A stretch of DNA of 64,000 bases, from the NCBI RefSeq assembly GCF_018343625.1, contig NZ_JAGYPG010000001.1:230342-294341 (forward strand), read 5' to 3'. Position 1 is the stretch's first letter, and each line of letters begins with the position of its first letter. Below the pieces are notes generated by a model. The model saw only the letters and a list, made by a program, of their open reading frames with translations, was not told the origin of the DNA and did no database searches. The translations under genes were made by a program, and so were the position numbers. Of this stretch, positions 50,361 through 60,228 are shown in pieces. The DNA is from Lederbergia citri (lineage in GTDB: Bacteria; Bacillota; Bacilli; Bacillales; Bacillaceae_C).

Positions 50361-51860
50361 GTGAAGTATGTGATTGGTGTTGACTTAGGAACGAGCGCGG
50401 TAAAAATATTACTAATGAACCAAGATGGGGAAGTATGCCAAGAAGTATCGAAGTCATACCCTTTGATTCAAGAAAAATCAGGATATAGTGAACAAAATCC
50501 AGAAGAATGGGTTGGAAAAACAATCGAAGGATTAACCGAAATGGTTAAGAATTTCAATGGGGATATTCAAGACATTGAAGGGCTTAGCTTTTCAGGACAA
50601 ATGCACGGACTCGTTTTATTGGATGAAGACCACAAAGTTCTTAGAAACGCCATTCTTTGGAATGACACAAGAACAACGGTGCAATGTAGAAAGATAGAGG
50701 ATATAGTCGGTAAAGAAAGACTTCTAGATATAACAAAAAATCCTGCCCTTGAGGGCTTTACACTGCCAAAAATATTATGGGTGAAAGAACACGAACCGAC
50801 TATTTATGGAAAGGCGTCTGTTTTTTTACTTCCGAAAGATTATTTGCGCTATCGACTAACAGGGCACTTACATAGTGAATTTTCAGACGCGGCTGGAACA
50901 TTGCTTCTAGATGTCGGGGAGAAAAAATGGAGCAAGGAAATTTGTAACCTGTTAGGAATTGACATTTCCCTTTGTCCACCGCTTGTCGCTTCACATGAAC
51001 AAACTGGCACACTTAAAAGTGAAGTAGCTGATAAAACAGGCTTATCAGGTAATGTAAAAGTTTTTGCAGGTGGAGCAGATAATGCGTGTGGGGCAATTGG
51101 ATCTGGCATTTTATCTGAGGGCAAAACGCTTTGCAGCATAGGAACATCAGGAGTCGTTCTTTCCTATGAACAAAGAAATGACCTGGATTTTGGAGGGAAA
51201 GTTCATTATTTTAACCATGGGGAAGAAAATGCTTTTTACACGATGGGAGTAACCCTTGCTGCTGGTTATAGCTTGAGTTGGTTTAAAGATGTGTTTGCAA
51301 AAGAAATTGATTTCGATGAGCTTTTAAACGGTATAGATGAAGTGCCGATTGGTGCGAATGGATTAATTTTTACACCTTATATCGCAGGGGAAAGAACACC
51401 GCATGCGGATTCTGTGATTAGAGGAAGCTTTATCGGTATGGACGCATCCCATGAAAGAAAGGATTTTGTCCGGGCCGTGCTTGAAGGAATTACATTCTCG
51501 TTAAACGAATCGATCGAAATTTTTAGGGAAAATGGCAAAAAGATTGATAACGTCATTTCGATTGGTGGGGGAGCTAAGAATAAAGAATGGCTGCAAATGC
51601 AAGCTGATATTTTTAATGTAGAGATTATGAAGCTTGCTAGTGAACAAGGACCTGGAATGGGGGCTGCCATGCTTGCTGCCTATGGTTGTGGTTGGTTCTC
51701 CTCACTTAAGGAGTGTGCTGATAAATTTGTTCAAGTAAGTGAAACATTTACGCCAAAAGAAGAGAATGTAGAAGCATATAGAAAATTATTTAAGCTATAT
51801 CAGGATGTTTATCTAAGCACAAAAACTTTAAATGAAGGATTGCAGGAATTTAGGAAATAA
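50361..51860 (+). CDS. xylB: Xylulokinase
   Basis: GTG 50361 follows GAGGGG at 8 bases, so the product starts MKYVIGVDLGTSAVKILL. The 499-residue FGGY-family kinase has the phosphate-1 motif DLGTS, the substrate helix FSGQMHGLVLLDE and adenosine-site residues in VISIGGGAKNKEWLQMQAD. It phosphorylates xylulose to xylulose-5-phosphate, which feeds the pentose phosphate pathway. Confidence 0.96.
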   Translation: MKYVIGVDLGTSAVKILLMNQDGEVCQEVSKSYPLIQEKSGYSEQNPEEWVGKTIEGLTEMVKNFNGDIQDIEGLSFSGQMHGLVLLDEDHKVLRNAILWNDTRTTVQCRKIEDIVGKERLLDITKNPALEGFTLPKILWVKEHEPTIYGKASVFLLPKDYLRYRLTGHLHSEFSDAAGTLLLDVGEKKWSKEICNLLGIDISLCPPLVASHEQTGTLKSEVADKTGLSGNVKVFAGGADNACGAIGSGILSEGKTLCSIGTSGVVLSYEQRNDLDFGGKVHYFNHGEENAFYTMGVTLAAGYSLSWFKDVFAKEIDFDELLNGIDEVPIGANGLIFTPYIAGERTPHADSVIRGSFIGMDASHERKDFVRAVLEGITFSLNESIEIFRENGKKIDNVISIGGGAKNKEWLQMQADIFNVEIMKLASEQGPGMGAAMLAAYGCGWFSSLKECADKFVQVSETFTPKEENVEAYRKLFKLYQDVYLSTKTLNEGLQEFRK

Positions 51861-51863
51861 TAG

Positions 51864-51899
51864 AAATGACCGTCTTATTTAAAAGGCGGTCATTTTATA
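51864..51899. terminator. Bidirectional terminator between xylB and the OsmC gene
   Basis: AAATGACCG / CGGTCATTT arms extended inward by TCTT/AAGG-type pairs. The last codons of the minus-strand gene lie inside the hairpin. Confidence 0.8.
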
Positions 51900-52321
51900 T
51901 CGGCTTCAAGTTTAATCTCCACATTGCCTTTTACAGCTCTGGATATCATACAACTTTTTTCTGCTTTTTCAGCAAGTTTTTGAGCTAATTCAATCTGTTC
52001 ATTATTAGCTAGAATGACAGTTGGCCGATGGATGATTGTTTTATAAGTGATGACACCTTTTTCAACTTCAACAATGCCCTCGGATTCCATCGTAAGTTTT
52101 GAAACTGGAATAGAAGCACGTTCCAACATGGCGGCAAGTGTGATGATATAACATGTAGCAGCAGCGCCTAAGAGCATTTCATCAGGGTTTGTTCCAACTC
52201 CAGGTCCATCCATTTCTGGTGGAATCGAAACTTCTGTTTTCAGGTTGCCAGCATCAATCGTACCGACACTATTGCGTCCGCCTGGCCAATCAGCTTTTAA
52301 TAAAAATGAATGTAAAGCCAC
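51890..52321 (-). CDS. OsmC-family peroxiredoxin-like protein
   Basis: A 143-residue OsmC/Ohr-type protein. The two reactive cysteines are in LLGAAATCYIITLAAMLE and KAEKSCMISRAVKG, the spacing expected for organic hydroperoxide or related stress functions. The N-terminal ADWPGGRNSVGTIDAG is typical of the SACOL1771-like subgroup. RBS AAACGGAGGATTTTAT. It is divergent from the M42 peptidase with a 70-base gap. Confidence 0.85.
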   Translation of the reverse strand: MALHSFLLKADWPGGRNSVGTIDAGNLKTEVSIPPEMDGPGVGTNPDEMLLGAAATCYIITLAAMLERASIPVSKLTMESEGIVEVEKGVITYKTIIHRPTVILANNEQIELAQKLAEKAEKSCMISRAVKGNVEIKLEADIK

Positions 52322-52391
52322 TATAAAATCCTCCGTTTCATGAAACTCGTGTTATGATTATAACATCTTACTACATAAAGGAGCATGTAAT

Positions 52392-53447
52392 ATGAGTGAA
52401 TTTCCTCAAGTAAAAGATACAATCCAATTGATTAAGGAATTAGTTTCTATTCCGAGCCCTTCCGGTAATACACGAAAAGTAATCGATTTTTGCGAAAAAT
52501 ATTTAACAGGTCTTGATCTGGAAATGAAAAGAAATCGAAAAGGCGGCTTGCTCATTACGATTCCAGGTAAAAATACAGACCAACACCGCATGTTAACTGC
52601 ACATGTCGATACACTTGGAGCAATGGTAAAAGAAATAAAATCTAATGGAAGATTGAAACTGACGATGATCGGTGGATTCCGCTGGAATTCTGTAGAAGGC
52701 GAGTATTGCGAAATCGAAACCGATTCAGGAAAAACATATACAGGTACGATTTTAATGAAGCAAACATCTGTCCATGTATACAAAGATGCAGGGGAAGCAA
52801 AAAGAAATGAGCAAAATATTGAAGTAAGAATTGATGAGATCACGAATAGTGAAGAAGAAACGAGAAAGCTTGGTATCAATGTCGGCGATTTTGTTTCATT
52901 TGATCCTCGTGTTCAGACAACGGAAAGCGGTTTTATTAAATCAAGGCATTTGGATGATAAGGCAAGTACGGCTCTTCTTTTGCAGCTGATCAAGCATATA
53001 AAGTCTACAAATATTGAATTGCCTTATACAACTCATTTTCTAATCTCTAATAATGAAGAAATCGGCTACGGTGGAAATGCCAATATCTCGCCTGAAACGG
53101 TCGAGTATTTAGCAGTAGATATGGGAGCACTTGGTGAAGGACAAGCATCTGATGAATACACTGTTTCAATCTGCGCGAAGGATTCGAGCGGTCCTTACCA
53201 TTATGGCTTAAGAAAGCATCTCGTTCAATTAGCGAAGGACAATAATATTGATTATAAAGTAGATATTTATCCGTATTATGGTTCTGATGCGTCAGCAGCA
53301 ATTAATGCAGGCCACGATATTGTCCATGGCTTGGTGGGACCAGGAATTGAATCGTCCCATGCATTCGAAAGAACCCATGAGTCTTCACTAATTAATACAG
53401 AAAAGCTTTTATTGGCTTATGTGCTTTCGCCGATAACTGAAATATGA
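52392..53447 (+). CDS. M42 family metallopeptidase
   Basis: A 351-residue dinuclear metal aminopeptidase of the M42 family (glutamyl aminopeptidase-like; B. subtilis has YsdC, YtoP and YhfE). The metal ligands are visible as LTAHVDTLGAM, SRHLDDKASTALLL, NNEEIGYGG, AVDMGALGEG and ESSHAFERTHESS. It is cytosolic, and members form large tetrahedral complexes that degrade peptides. RBS AAAGGAGC. A dyad with GCGTCCGGAC / GTCCGGACGC arms follows. Confidence 0.88.
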   Translation: MSEFPQVKDTIQLIKELVSIPSPSGNTRKVIDFCEKYLTGLDLEMKRNRKGGLLITIPGKNTDQHRMLTAHVDTLGAMVKEIKSNGRLKLTMIGGFRWNSVEGEYCEIETDSGKTYTGTILMKQTSVHVYKDAGEAKRNEQNIEVRIDEITNSEEETRKLGINVGDFVSFDPRVQTTESGFIKSRHLDDKASTALLLQLIKHIKSTNIELPYTTHFLISNNEEIGYGGNANISPETVEYLAVDMGALGEGQASDEYTVSICAKDSSGPYHYGLRKHLVQLAKDNNIDYKVDIYPYYGSDASAAINAGHDIVHGLVGPGIESSHAFERTHESSLINTEKLLLAYVLSPITEI

Positions 53448-53461
53448 TTTTATTCTAGAAT

Positions 53462-53500
53462 GCGTCCGGACAGTTGAAATGTGTAATAACGTCCGGACGC
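53462..53500 (+). terminator. Perfect 10-bp dyad after the peptidase gene
   Basis: GCGTCCGGAC / GTCCGGACGC with a 19-base loop, no T run. Terminator, attenuator or mRNA end-protecting structure. Confidence 0.5.
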
Positions 53501-53525
53501 TTAAAGTGTAAAGGAGGAGAATACC

Positions 53526-54467
53526 ATTAAAACGAATTTCTCGGAAAATGAATTGAAGGAGCTTCTTTCAAATTATACTGTAGGAACTTACATAGCCTCC
53601 GAGCCTTTTACAAATGGAACCGTTCAAACAAATATTAAAGTTCAAACTACAGAAGGTCAGTTTGTTTTTAGATATTATGAAAATCGTTCGGTCCAGTCCG
53701 TATTATTTGAAACGAGCTTCCTTACTTACTTAAAGAAACATGATTTTCCCTGTCCAAAACCATATTTAAACAGGAATGGAGGCTACGTAGGAATTTATAA
53801 ACAAAAGCCGTATGTTGTTTTCGAATATATGGAAGGTGAACATATTAATGACCCTAAAGAAAACCAAAAAGCACAACTGATTAAATTAGCAGCAGAGTTA
53901 CATAACATTAGTAAAAATTATCATCCTATATATAAAGAAGCTAGATTAAATTATAACATTGAAACATGTCGCGATCTTGCACGAAAACAATCAGAAAGAT
54001 TAAATACAAAAAATGCGGAAGAAAAATGTTTATGGCTAGAAAATGAGTTGGAACAACTCATTTTTCCGGAAGATTTACCAAAAGGAATCTGCCATTCCGA
54101 CTTTCATTTTACAAATATCCTTTATAATGATGATAAGTGCAGTGCACTATTAGATTTTGATGATGCAAATTATACATACCTATTATTTGATTTAGTTGTT
54201 TTAGTTGAATATGGAGCATGGCGGCACGACGTTGATCAATACCTAAATTTTAAAGAAGCGAAGAAAATAATTTCTGAATATATGAAGTATAGACCTTTAG
54301 AAGATATTGAAAAAATGCATTTATTTGATGTATATAAATTGAGTATTTTAATGGATTGTATTTGGTATTTTGATAGAGGTAATGTTAATGATTTTTACGA
54401 AAAAAGAAAAGTTGACTATCTCAATCAAATAGGAAGAAAGAGTTTTTTTGAAAAACTTTTCGAGTGA
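53526..54467 (+). CDS. Choline/aminoglycoside-type phosphotransferase with an apparent ATT start
   Basis: The coding frame has no ATG, GTG or TTG near its RBS. AAAGGAGGAG lies 6 bases before an in-frame ATT at 53526; the first conventional codon (TTG 53553) is 9 codons further in. From ATT the 313-residue product begins (M)KTNFSENELKELLSNYTVG, a natural N-terminus for the family. The kinase core is visible: FRYYENRSVQSVLFETSFL, then the Brenner box ICHSDFHFTNILYND and the DFG-like LLDFDDANYTY. It is of the homoserine kinase type II/APH group. The substrate is unknown. Confidence 0.8.
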   Translation: MKTNFSENELKELLSNYTVGTYIASEPFTNGTVQTNIKVQTTEGQFVFRYYENRSVQSVLFETSFLTYLKKHDFPCPKPYLNRNGGYVGIYKQKPYVVFEYMEGEHINDPKENQKAQLIKLAAELHNISKNYHPIYKEARLNYNIETCRDLARKQSERLNTKNAEEKCLWLENELEQLIFPEDLPKGICHSDFHFTNILYNDDKCSALLDFDDANYTYLLFDLVVLVEYGAWRHDVDQYLNFKEAKKIISEYMKYRPLEDIEKMHLFDVYKLSILMDCIWYFDRGNVNDFYEKRKVDYLNQIGRKSFFEKLFE

Positions 54468-54550
54468 GTATTTAGCTTTTTTAAAACTTACCGTTGAAAT
54501 TCATTCTTGCAAGGAATAAGATAGAAAAAGACTGAACAACGGAAGGAATT

Positions 54551-56137
54551 ATGTGTATGGCAAAAACATTAAAAGCAGAAGTAGAATCGCGAAGAACTTT
54601 TGCAATCATTTCTCACCCAGATGCCGGAAAAACTACGATGACGGAGAAGCTTCTTTATTTTGGAGGAGCCATAAGGGATGCTGGAACTGTAAAAGGTAAA
54701 AAAACAGGGAAATATGCCACATCCGACTGGATGGAAATCGAAAAACAAAGAGGGATTTCCGTAACTTCTTCTGTCATGCAATTTGATTATGACGGCTTTC
54801 GTATAAATATATTGGACACTCCTGGACACCAGGACTTTAGTGAAGATACGTATCGAACGCTTATGGCAGTGGATAGTGCTGTCATGATTATCGATTCCGC
54901 CAAAGGGATTGAAGAACAAACATTAAAATTATTTAAAGTTTGTAGAATGAGGGGAATCCCAATTTTTACATTTATAAATAAATTAGATCGCCAAGGAAGA
55001 ACCCCGCTTGAGCTGCTTGCTGAGTTGGAGGAAGTGCTCGGTATCGAATCCTATCCGATGAATTGGCCAATTGGAATGGGAAAAGAATTTTACGGTATTT
55101 ATGACCGCTACAACAATAGAATTGAACAATTTCGTGTTGATGAAGATCAAAGATTTTTAGAATTGGGTGAGGATGGCGAAATACTTGGGGATCATCCTTT
55201 GAAAGAATCGGGCCTATATACACAAGCTTTGGAAGAAATAATGTTACTGGACGAAGCCGGAAATGAATTTTCAGTAGAAAAAATTAATAACGGGACATTG
55301 TCTCCTGTATTTTTCGGTAGTGCACTAACTAATTTCGGCGTGCAAACCTTTTTAGAAACATATTTAAAATTTGCACCGTCTCCGCAACCAAGGATGACTA
55401 ATGAAGGGGAAATTGATCCTGCTTCTGAAGGTTTTTCAGGTTTTATTTTTAAAATCCAAGCGAATATGAACCCTGCTCATCGTGATCGTATAGCTTTTGT
55501 CAGAATATGCTCTGGGCAATTTGAACGAGGCATGAATGTAACTCTTGCCCGAACGGGAAAACAATTCAAACTATCCCAATCAACACAGTTTCTTGCAGAT
55601 GATAGAAGCACAGTGAACGCAGCTGTGAGCGGTGATATTATTGGATTATATGATACCGGGACATACCAAATTGGCGATACGATTTCAGAAGGTAAAAAAA
55701 ATATACATTATGAAAAATTACCTCAATTCACGCCTGAATTATTTGTCAGGGTCACGGCAAAAAATGTAATGAAACAAAAAAGCTTTCATAAAGGTGTTGA
55801 GCAACTCGTTCAAGAAGGTGCCATTCAGCTTTATAAAACATATAGAATGGAAGATTATATTCTCGGTGCCGTTGGTCAACTACAATTTGAAGTTTTTGAA
55901 CATCGGATGAAAAATGAATATAATTCGGATGTCATCATGGAATCAATCGGTTCAAAAATTGCAAGATGGATTGAAAATGACAAAATTGATGAAACTCTTT
56001 CCAGCCAAAGAAGTCTTCTTGTAAAAGATCGTTTCGATAAACCGTTATTTTTATTTGAAAATGATTTTGCATTGCGCTGGTTCCAAGATAAGAATCCTGA
56101 TATAAAATTGTACAATCCAATGGATGAGCATGATTAA
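54551..56137 (+). CDS. prfC: Peptide chain release factor 3
   Basis: A 528-residue translational GTPase of full RF3 length. G1 [10 protein letters not shown], switch region [21 protein letters not shown]3 [14 protein letters not shown] and G4 [10 protein letters not shown] are intact; the domain order G, II, III follows RF3. It recycles RF1/RF2 from the ribosome after termination. ATG 54551 or 54557 after GGAAGG. A strong terminator ends the gene. Confidence 0.95.
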   Translation: MCMAKTLKAEVESRRTFAIISHPDAGKTTMTEKLLYFGGAIRDAGTVKGKKTGKYATSDWMEIEKQRGISVTSSVMQFDYDGFRINILDTPGHQDFSEDTYRTLMAVDSAVMIIDSAKGIEEQTLKLFKVCRMRGIPIFTFINKLDRQGRTPLELLAELEEVLGIESYPMNWPIGMGKEFYGIYDRYNNRIEQFRVDEDQRFLELGEDGEILGDHPLKESGLYTQALEEIMLLDEAGNEFSVEKINNGTLSPVFFGSALTNFGVQTFLETYLKFAPSPQPRMTNEGEIDPASEGFSGFIFKIQANMNPAHRDRIAFVRICSGQFERGMNVTLARTGKQFKLSQSTQFLADDRSTVNAAVSGDIIGLYDTGTYQIGDTISEGKKNIHYEKLPQFTPELFVRVTAKNVMKQKSFHKGVEQLVQEGAIQLYKTYRMEDYILGAVGQLQFEVFEHRMKNEYNSDVIMESIGSKIARWIENDKIDETLSSQRSLLVKDRFDKPLFLFENDFALRWFQDKNPDIKLYNPMDEHD

Positions 56138-56139
56138 TA

Positions 56140-56179
56140 AAAAAAGTAGTGTCCTTTTAAATAAGGCACTACTTTTTTG
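56140..56179 (+). terminator. Terminator after prfC
   Basis: AAAAAAGTAGTG / CACTACTTTTTT arms, perfect 12 base pairs. Confidence 0.9.
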
Positions 56180-56227
56180 ATTGAGCTAAAACACCTGTAA
56201 TTTCTGTCATAAGGGTATCTATTGGAT

Positions 56228-56534
56228 ATTGAGACCTTAGGCAACGAGAAAATCACCATTGAACGACCTAAATCTGCGTATTGAGACCTTTAGTAAGGCA
56301 AAACTACCGCTGAACGACCTCAATCTGTGTATTGAGACCTTTAAGAAGGCAAAATCACCGCTGAACGACCTCAATCTGTGTATTGAGACCTTTAGCCAGT
56401 CAAAATCACCGCTGAACGACCTCAATCTGGTTATTGAGACCTTTAGCCAGTCAAAATCACCGCTGAACATCCTCAATCCGGTTATTGCGACCATTAGCAA
56501 CGCGAAAATCACCATTGAACACCTCAATCCGGCT
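56228..56534. repeat. Six-copy 51-bp tandem repeat
   Basis: Unit ATTGAGACCTTTAGCCAGTC, AAAATCACCGCTGAACGACC, TCAATCTGTGT, with copies starting at 56228 (52 bp), 56280, 56331, 56382, 56433 and 56484. As 51 is a multiple of three, both strands stay open: a plus-strand frame with 17-residue units (PLNDLNLCIETFSQSKS) and a minus-strand frame (LRSFSGDFAFLKVSIHR) that starts at ATG 56578 after AGGTGAT. No signal decides whether either is translated. Central copies are more alike than the outer ones. Confidence 0.8.
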
Positions 56535-56604
56535 ATCTCCAGAATTTCCACCTGAAGCTTTTTCAATTTTTCGGACATACTATCACCTAAAGGGAGGAAT
56601 GTTT

Positions 56605-56889
56605 ATGGCTAGAAGAAATAGGACGCTTGTCCCAGGAGCTAGAGGCGCTTTAGATGATTTTAAAGCAAAAGTAATGTCCGAAAAAGGGTATCAAGTAAAT
56701 CCAAACAATCCCAATGAAGTGAAATTTGAAATTGCAAAAGAACAAGGCATCCCGTTGAAGAAAGGCTACAATGGACACTTGTCAGCGGAAGAATCGGGGA
56801 AGGTTGGCGGCCCTATCGGTGGCAATATGGTTAAAGAAATGGTTCGACTAGCACAAGAAAGGTTAAGTAATAATAACCAAAATTCATAA
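56605..56889 (+). CDS. Alpha/beta-type small acid-soluble spore protein
   Basis: ATG 56605 follows AAGGGAGG by 8 bases; an ATG at 56599 is too close. The 94-residue protein has the SASP signature: VKFEIAKEQGI with the GPR protease cleavage site, and the C-terminal GKVGGPIGGNMVKEMVRLAQERL. It is longer than usual (60-75), with a Gly/Asn-rich insertion near LKKGYNGHLSAEESG and a longer N-terminus. SASPs coat spore DNA and protect it from UV and heat. A terminator follows at once. Confidence 0.9.
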   Translation: MARRNRTLVPGARGALDDFKAKVMSEKGYQVNPNNPNEVKFEIAKEQGIPLKKGYNGHLSAEESGKVGGPIGGNMVKEMVRLAQERLSNNNQNS

Positions 56890-56915
56890 GCCGGTTTACG
56901 GAAACCGGCTTTTTC
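56888..56915 (+). terminator. Terminator after the SASP gene
   Basis: AAGCCGGTTT / AAACCGGCTT with loop ACGG and a T run. The first arm overlaps the TAA stop. Confidence 0.9.
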
Positions 56916-57007
56916 TAATGACAAAAATAATCCATCATTAGAATATAATTCCACTTCGTAAATTGTTATAATTAAAGCGTTAAGGGAGGCCGAAAGGGGT
57001 ATACATA

Positions 57008-60000
57008 GTGAATTTAAGTAAATTTTCAATAAAGAGACCCGTTTTTACGATAGTAACGATGTTTCTTGTCATTATATTAGGGATCGTATCTCTTTTAAAG
57101 ATACCTTTGAAGTTAATTCCAGATATCAATCCCCCGGTAGCGGTAGTTGTTACATCATACCAAGGTGCAAGCCCGGTGGAAGTCGTAGAAAAAATAACGA
57201 AGCCATTAGAAGCAAGTTTGGCCACATTACCTGGCATTAAAAATATACAATCCATTTCAAAAGAAGGCTCAAATTTAATCCTATTAGAGTTTTCTTGGTC
57301 AACATCTATTGATGATATTCAAAACGACGTGCTGCAGCGTATTGATCAAACCCCAATCCCTTCGGACGCTGGAAAACCACGATTTTTAAAATTTGATCCT
57401 TCCCAGTTTCCTGTTATTCAACTTTCGCTGAAAACCGAGAAAGATGAAAAAGGTCTTAGAAATTTAACGGACAAGTTAACGACCGAATTGACAAAGGTAA
57501 AAGGAGTCGCAAGTGTCAACGTCACGGGAAAATTATTAGAAGAGATTAACGTGACAATCCATCAAGATGATTTGAAAAAATATTCTTTGTCACAGAGTGA
57601 TGTCGTCAATATTATTCAATCGAACAATATTTCTACACCTGGAGATACTGTTCTCACTGAAGGAAAAGAGCTTACGACACGCATTATGAGTATGGTTCAT
57701 TCTGCGGATGAAATTGCTAATCTTGTCATCAATGTAAATCCTTTAAATGGCGAAAAAATTAGAATCAAAGATGTTGCAACAGTCAAACAGCAAGAACAAA
57801 CTTCAGAGAGCATTACACGAACTAATGATAAGCCCTCAGTGTTACTAAGTGTACTTCAAGAAACTGATGCGAATACTGCCGATGTTTCAAGAGATTTTCA
57901 AAAAGAATTAAAAACTCTTTTAAAGAAGGAGCAATTTAAAGGGATCGAGTCGGATATTCTTTTTGATCAAGGTGATTACGTAAGGATGGCGATTGGAAAT
58001 ATCTCGAATTCCTTAATCATCGGTGGAGCACTAGCCATGCTTGTTTTATTTTTCTTTTTAAGAAACATAAGAAGCCCTCTCATAATCGGAATTGCTATCC
58101 CTTATTCCGTCATCGTAACATTTGTTTTGATGTTTTTTGCAGATTTTGCATTAAACATTATGACACTGGGTGGACTAGCCCTAGGGATAGGAATGCTTGT
58201 AGACAATGCCATCGTCGTAATCGAAAATATATATCGACATTTATCTATGGGGAAAGAACCGAAACAAGCGTCGTTGGAAGGGGCAAAAGAAGTTGCCGGA
58301 GCTATTACAGCATCCACCCTCACAACAGTTGCTGTATTTTTGCCGGTCGTTTTCATCAGTGGACTATTAGGACAATTATTTAAGGAATTTGCCTTCACGA
58401 TTTCATTTAGTTTATTCGCTTCTTTATTTGTCGCATTGACTGTTGTTCCAATGCTTGCAAGCAGGTTATTAAAAAAGCCTCAAGGTGATTATGAATCGAT
58501 TAGGCGCAGATCCAAATCGATGAATATGCTTGACCGATCAATTCGTTGGTCATTGCGTCACCGTTTTCTTGTACTATTTTTCTCCTTCGCATTGTTTGTA
58601 GCCGGACTTTTTGGAATGACTACAGTAGGAATGCAATTTCTTCCGCCAACTGATCAAGGTTTTTTCAGTATGAATGTAAAGCTCGAAAATGGAGCAGCAC
58701 TTTCTGAGACGGAAAAAGTAATAAGTGTAATGGAAAATGAGCTTAAGAAAAACAAAGATGTTGATGTATACGTTAGTTTAATTGGATCAACACAAGAGTC
58801 TACTTTCCAAGGAGGCGGAATGGCGAATAGTGCAGAGGTATATGTAAAATTAAAGTCTCTCGCAAAAAGGGACAGGTCTTTATTCGAAATCGTTGATCAC
58901 ATGAAGCCTAAAATAGAAAAGGAAGTTGAAAAAGTAAATACGGAAGCTAAAATCCGTTTTAATGTACAAGCGGCTTCAGGAATGGCTCCACAAACGATGA
59001 CGTTTAATGTTACTGACACAAATAAAAAGCGATTAGATGAAAGTACAAATAAAATATACAACACATTAAAGGATGTAGAAAACGTAACAGAATTAACAAC
59101 AACAACTGCGAATACAGTTGAAGAAGTTCATATTACGGTAGATAGAGAAAAAGCATTTGATGCCGGGCTTGCTCCTGCTCAAATCGCCATGATTTTTAAT
59201 GACGCTACACGTGGAGTTCAGGCTTCACAAATCATTACAGATGATATGGAAGTATTTGGTGTTTATGTTGGATATGAAAAAAGCGTCACGAAAGATATCG
59301 ACAAATTAAAGTCTTTATTAATTAGAAAGCCAGACGGTTCCTATGCAGAGTTAGGAGATTTGGCAAAAATTGAAATAGGATCTGGACCTGTAGAAATTCA
59401 ACGTATTAACCAGCTAGATTCTGTGGAATTTACATTAAAATATAGTACAGAAACAAACTTAGGTTCAATATCGAAAGCGGTTGATACTGAGATAGCCTCA
59501 TTGCATCTTCCTGGCGATACGGAAATTACGTATAGCGGAGAAAAGGAGTTACTCGAAGATTCAATTGATGATATGATTATGGCATTTATTTTAGCCATCA
59601 TCCTTATTTATATCGTCATGGCAGCACAGTTTGAATCATTTAAATATCCGTTTGTCATAATGTTTACAGTGCCACTCATGGTTATTGGTGTTGCCGTCGC
59701 CCTTGTTTCAAGCCGGATGCCAATTAGTGTGCCTGCTTTCATCGGGATTATCATTTTAGCAGGAATTGTCGTTAACAATGCGATTGTCATTGTTGACTAT
59801 ATTAATCAGCGCAAACAAGCAGGATTATCTAGCTATGATGCACTCATTGAATCTGTCAAAGATCGTGCACGTCCAATTTTAATGACTGCCTTGACCACGA
59901 TTCTCGGTTTGGTTCCTCTTGCACTTGGGATTGGAGAAGGGACGGAAATGAATCAGCCTATGGGAGTCACTGTTATAGGTGGATTAATCAGCAGTACCTT

Positions 60001-60100
60001 TTTAACGTTATTTGTCATCCCGGTTGTTTATAGTTTATTTGACCCTGAAACAAGGAGAATGAATCGGAAAAAGAAACGATGGAAAAAGGAACATAGTTAA
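57008..60100 (+). CDS. swrC: RND-family exporter (SwrC/AcrB-like)
   Basis: A 1030-residue resistance-nodulation-division pump. GTG 57008 with G-rich RBS. It begins KFSIKRPVFTIVTMFLVIIL, the typical first helix, followed by the porter domain, the helix with GLALGIGMLVDNAIVVIEN (transmembrane proton-relay aspartate), and a second half repeating the layout (AQFESFKYPFVIMFTVPLMV and GIVVNNAIVIVDYINQ). Closest known relative is B. subtilis SwrC (YerP), which protects against surfactin and aids swarming. No membrane fusion partner is encoded nearby, as in other Gram-positive cases. Confidence 0.88.
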   Translation: MNLSKFSIKRPVFTIVTMFLVIILGIVSLLKIPLKLIPDINPPVAVVVTSYQGASPVEVVEKITKPLEASLATLPGIKNIQSISKEGSNLILLEFSWSTSIDDIQNDVLQRIDQTPIPSDAGKPRFLKFDPSQFPVIQLSLKTEKDEKGLRNLTDKLTTELTKVKGVASVNVTGKLLEEINVTIHQDDLKKYSLSQSDVVNIIQSNNISTPGDTVLTEGKELTTRIMSMVHSADEIANLVINVNPLNGEKIRIKDVATVKQQEQTSESITRTNDKPSVLLSVLQETDANTADVSRDFQKELKTLLKKEQFKGIESDILFDQGDYVRMAIGNISNSLIIGGALAMLVLFFFLRNIRSPLIIGIAIPYSVIVTFVLMFFADFALNIMTLGGLALGIGMLVDNAIVVIENIYRHLSMGKEPKQASLEGAKEVAGAITASTLTTVAVFLPVVFISGLLGQLFKEFAFTISFSLFASLFVALTVVPMLASRLLKKPQGDYESIRRRSKSMNMLDRSIRWSLRHRFLVLFFSFALFVAGLFGMTTVGMQFLPPTDQGFFSMNVKLENGAALSETEKVISVMENELKKNKDVDVYVSLIGSTQESTFQGGGMANSAEVYVKLKSLAKRDRSLFEIVDHMKPKIEKEVEKVNTEAKIRFNVQAASGMAPQTMTFNVTDTNKKRLDESTNKIYNTLKDVENVTELTTTTANTVEEVHITVDREKAFDAGLAPAQIAMIFNDATRGVQASQIITDDMEVFGVYVGYEKSVTKDIDKLKSLLIRKPDGSYAELGDLAKIEIGSGPVEIQRINQLDSVEFTLKYSTETNLGSISKAVDTEIASLHLPGDTEITYSGEKELLEDSIDDMIMAFILAIILIYIVMAAQFESFKYPFVIMFTVPLMVIGVAVALVSSRMPISVPAFIGIIILAGIVVNNAIVIVDYINQRKQAGLSSYDALIESVKDRARPILMTALTTILGLVPLALGIGEGTEMNQPMGVTVIGGLISSTFLTLFVIPVVYSLFDPETRRMNRKKKRWKKEHS

Positions 60101-60128
60101 AAAGTGAACACATTCAAAATGATATGAA

Positions 60129-60163
60129 AATAAGAGATGAATGATCCATCTCTTATTTTTTTC
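60129..60163 (+). terminator. Terminator after the RND exporter
   Basis: AATAAGAGATG / CATCTCTTATT arms followed by a T run. Confidence 0.85.
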
Positions 60164-60187
60164 TTGAAATATAAAATAAATTCGATT

Positions 60188-60205
60188 ATCATCTAATTAG
60201 ATGAT
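60188..60205 (+). promoter_or_regulatory. Perfect 18-bp palindrome, probable autoregulatory operator
   Basis: ATCATCTAATTAGATGAT, 24 bases before ATG 60229 of the ArsR-type regulator. Position and symmetry are those expected for a dimeric winged-helix repressor. Confidence 0.65.
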
Positions 60206-60228
60206 TATAAAAGTAGGTGGGTTTTCAT

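Noticed and set aside
56228..56534. 51-bp tandem repeats considered as a CRISPR array
   Set aside because: No unique spacers between units; it is a simple tandem repeat.
56485..56604. N-terminal extension of the SASP
   Set aside because: The extension is translated from the tandem repeat region and precedes the RBS; canonical SASP sequence starts at MARRNR.
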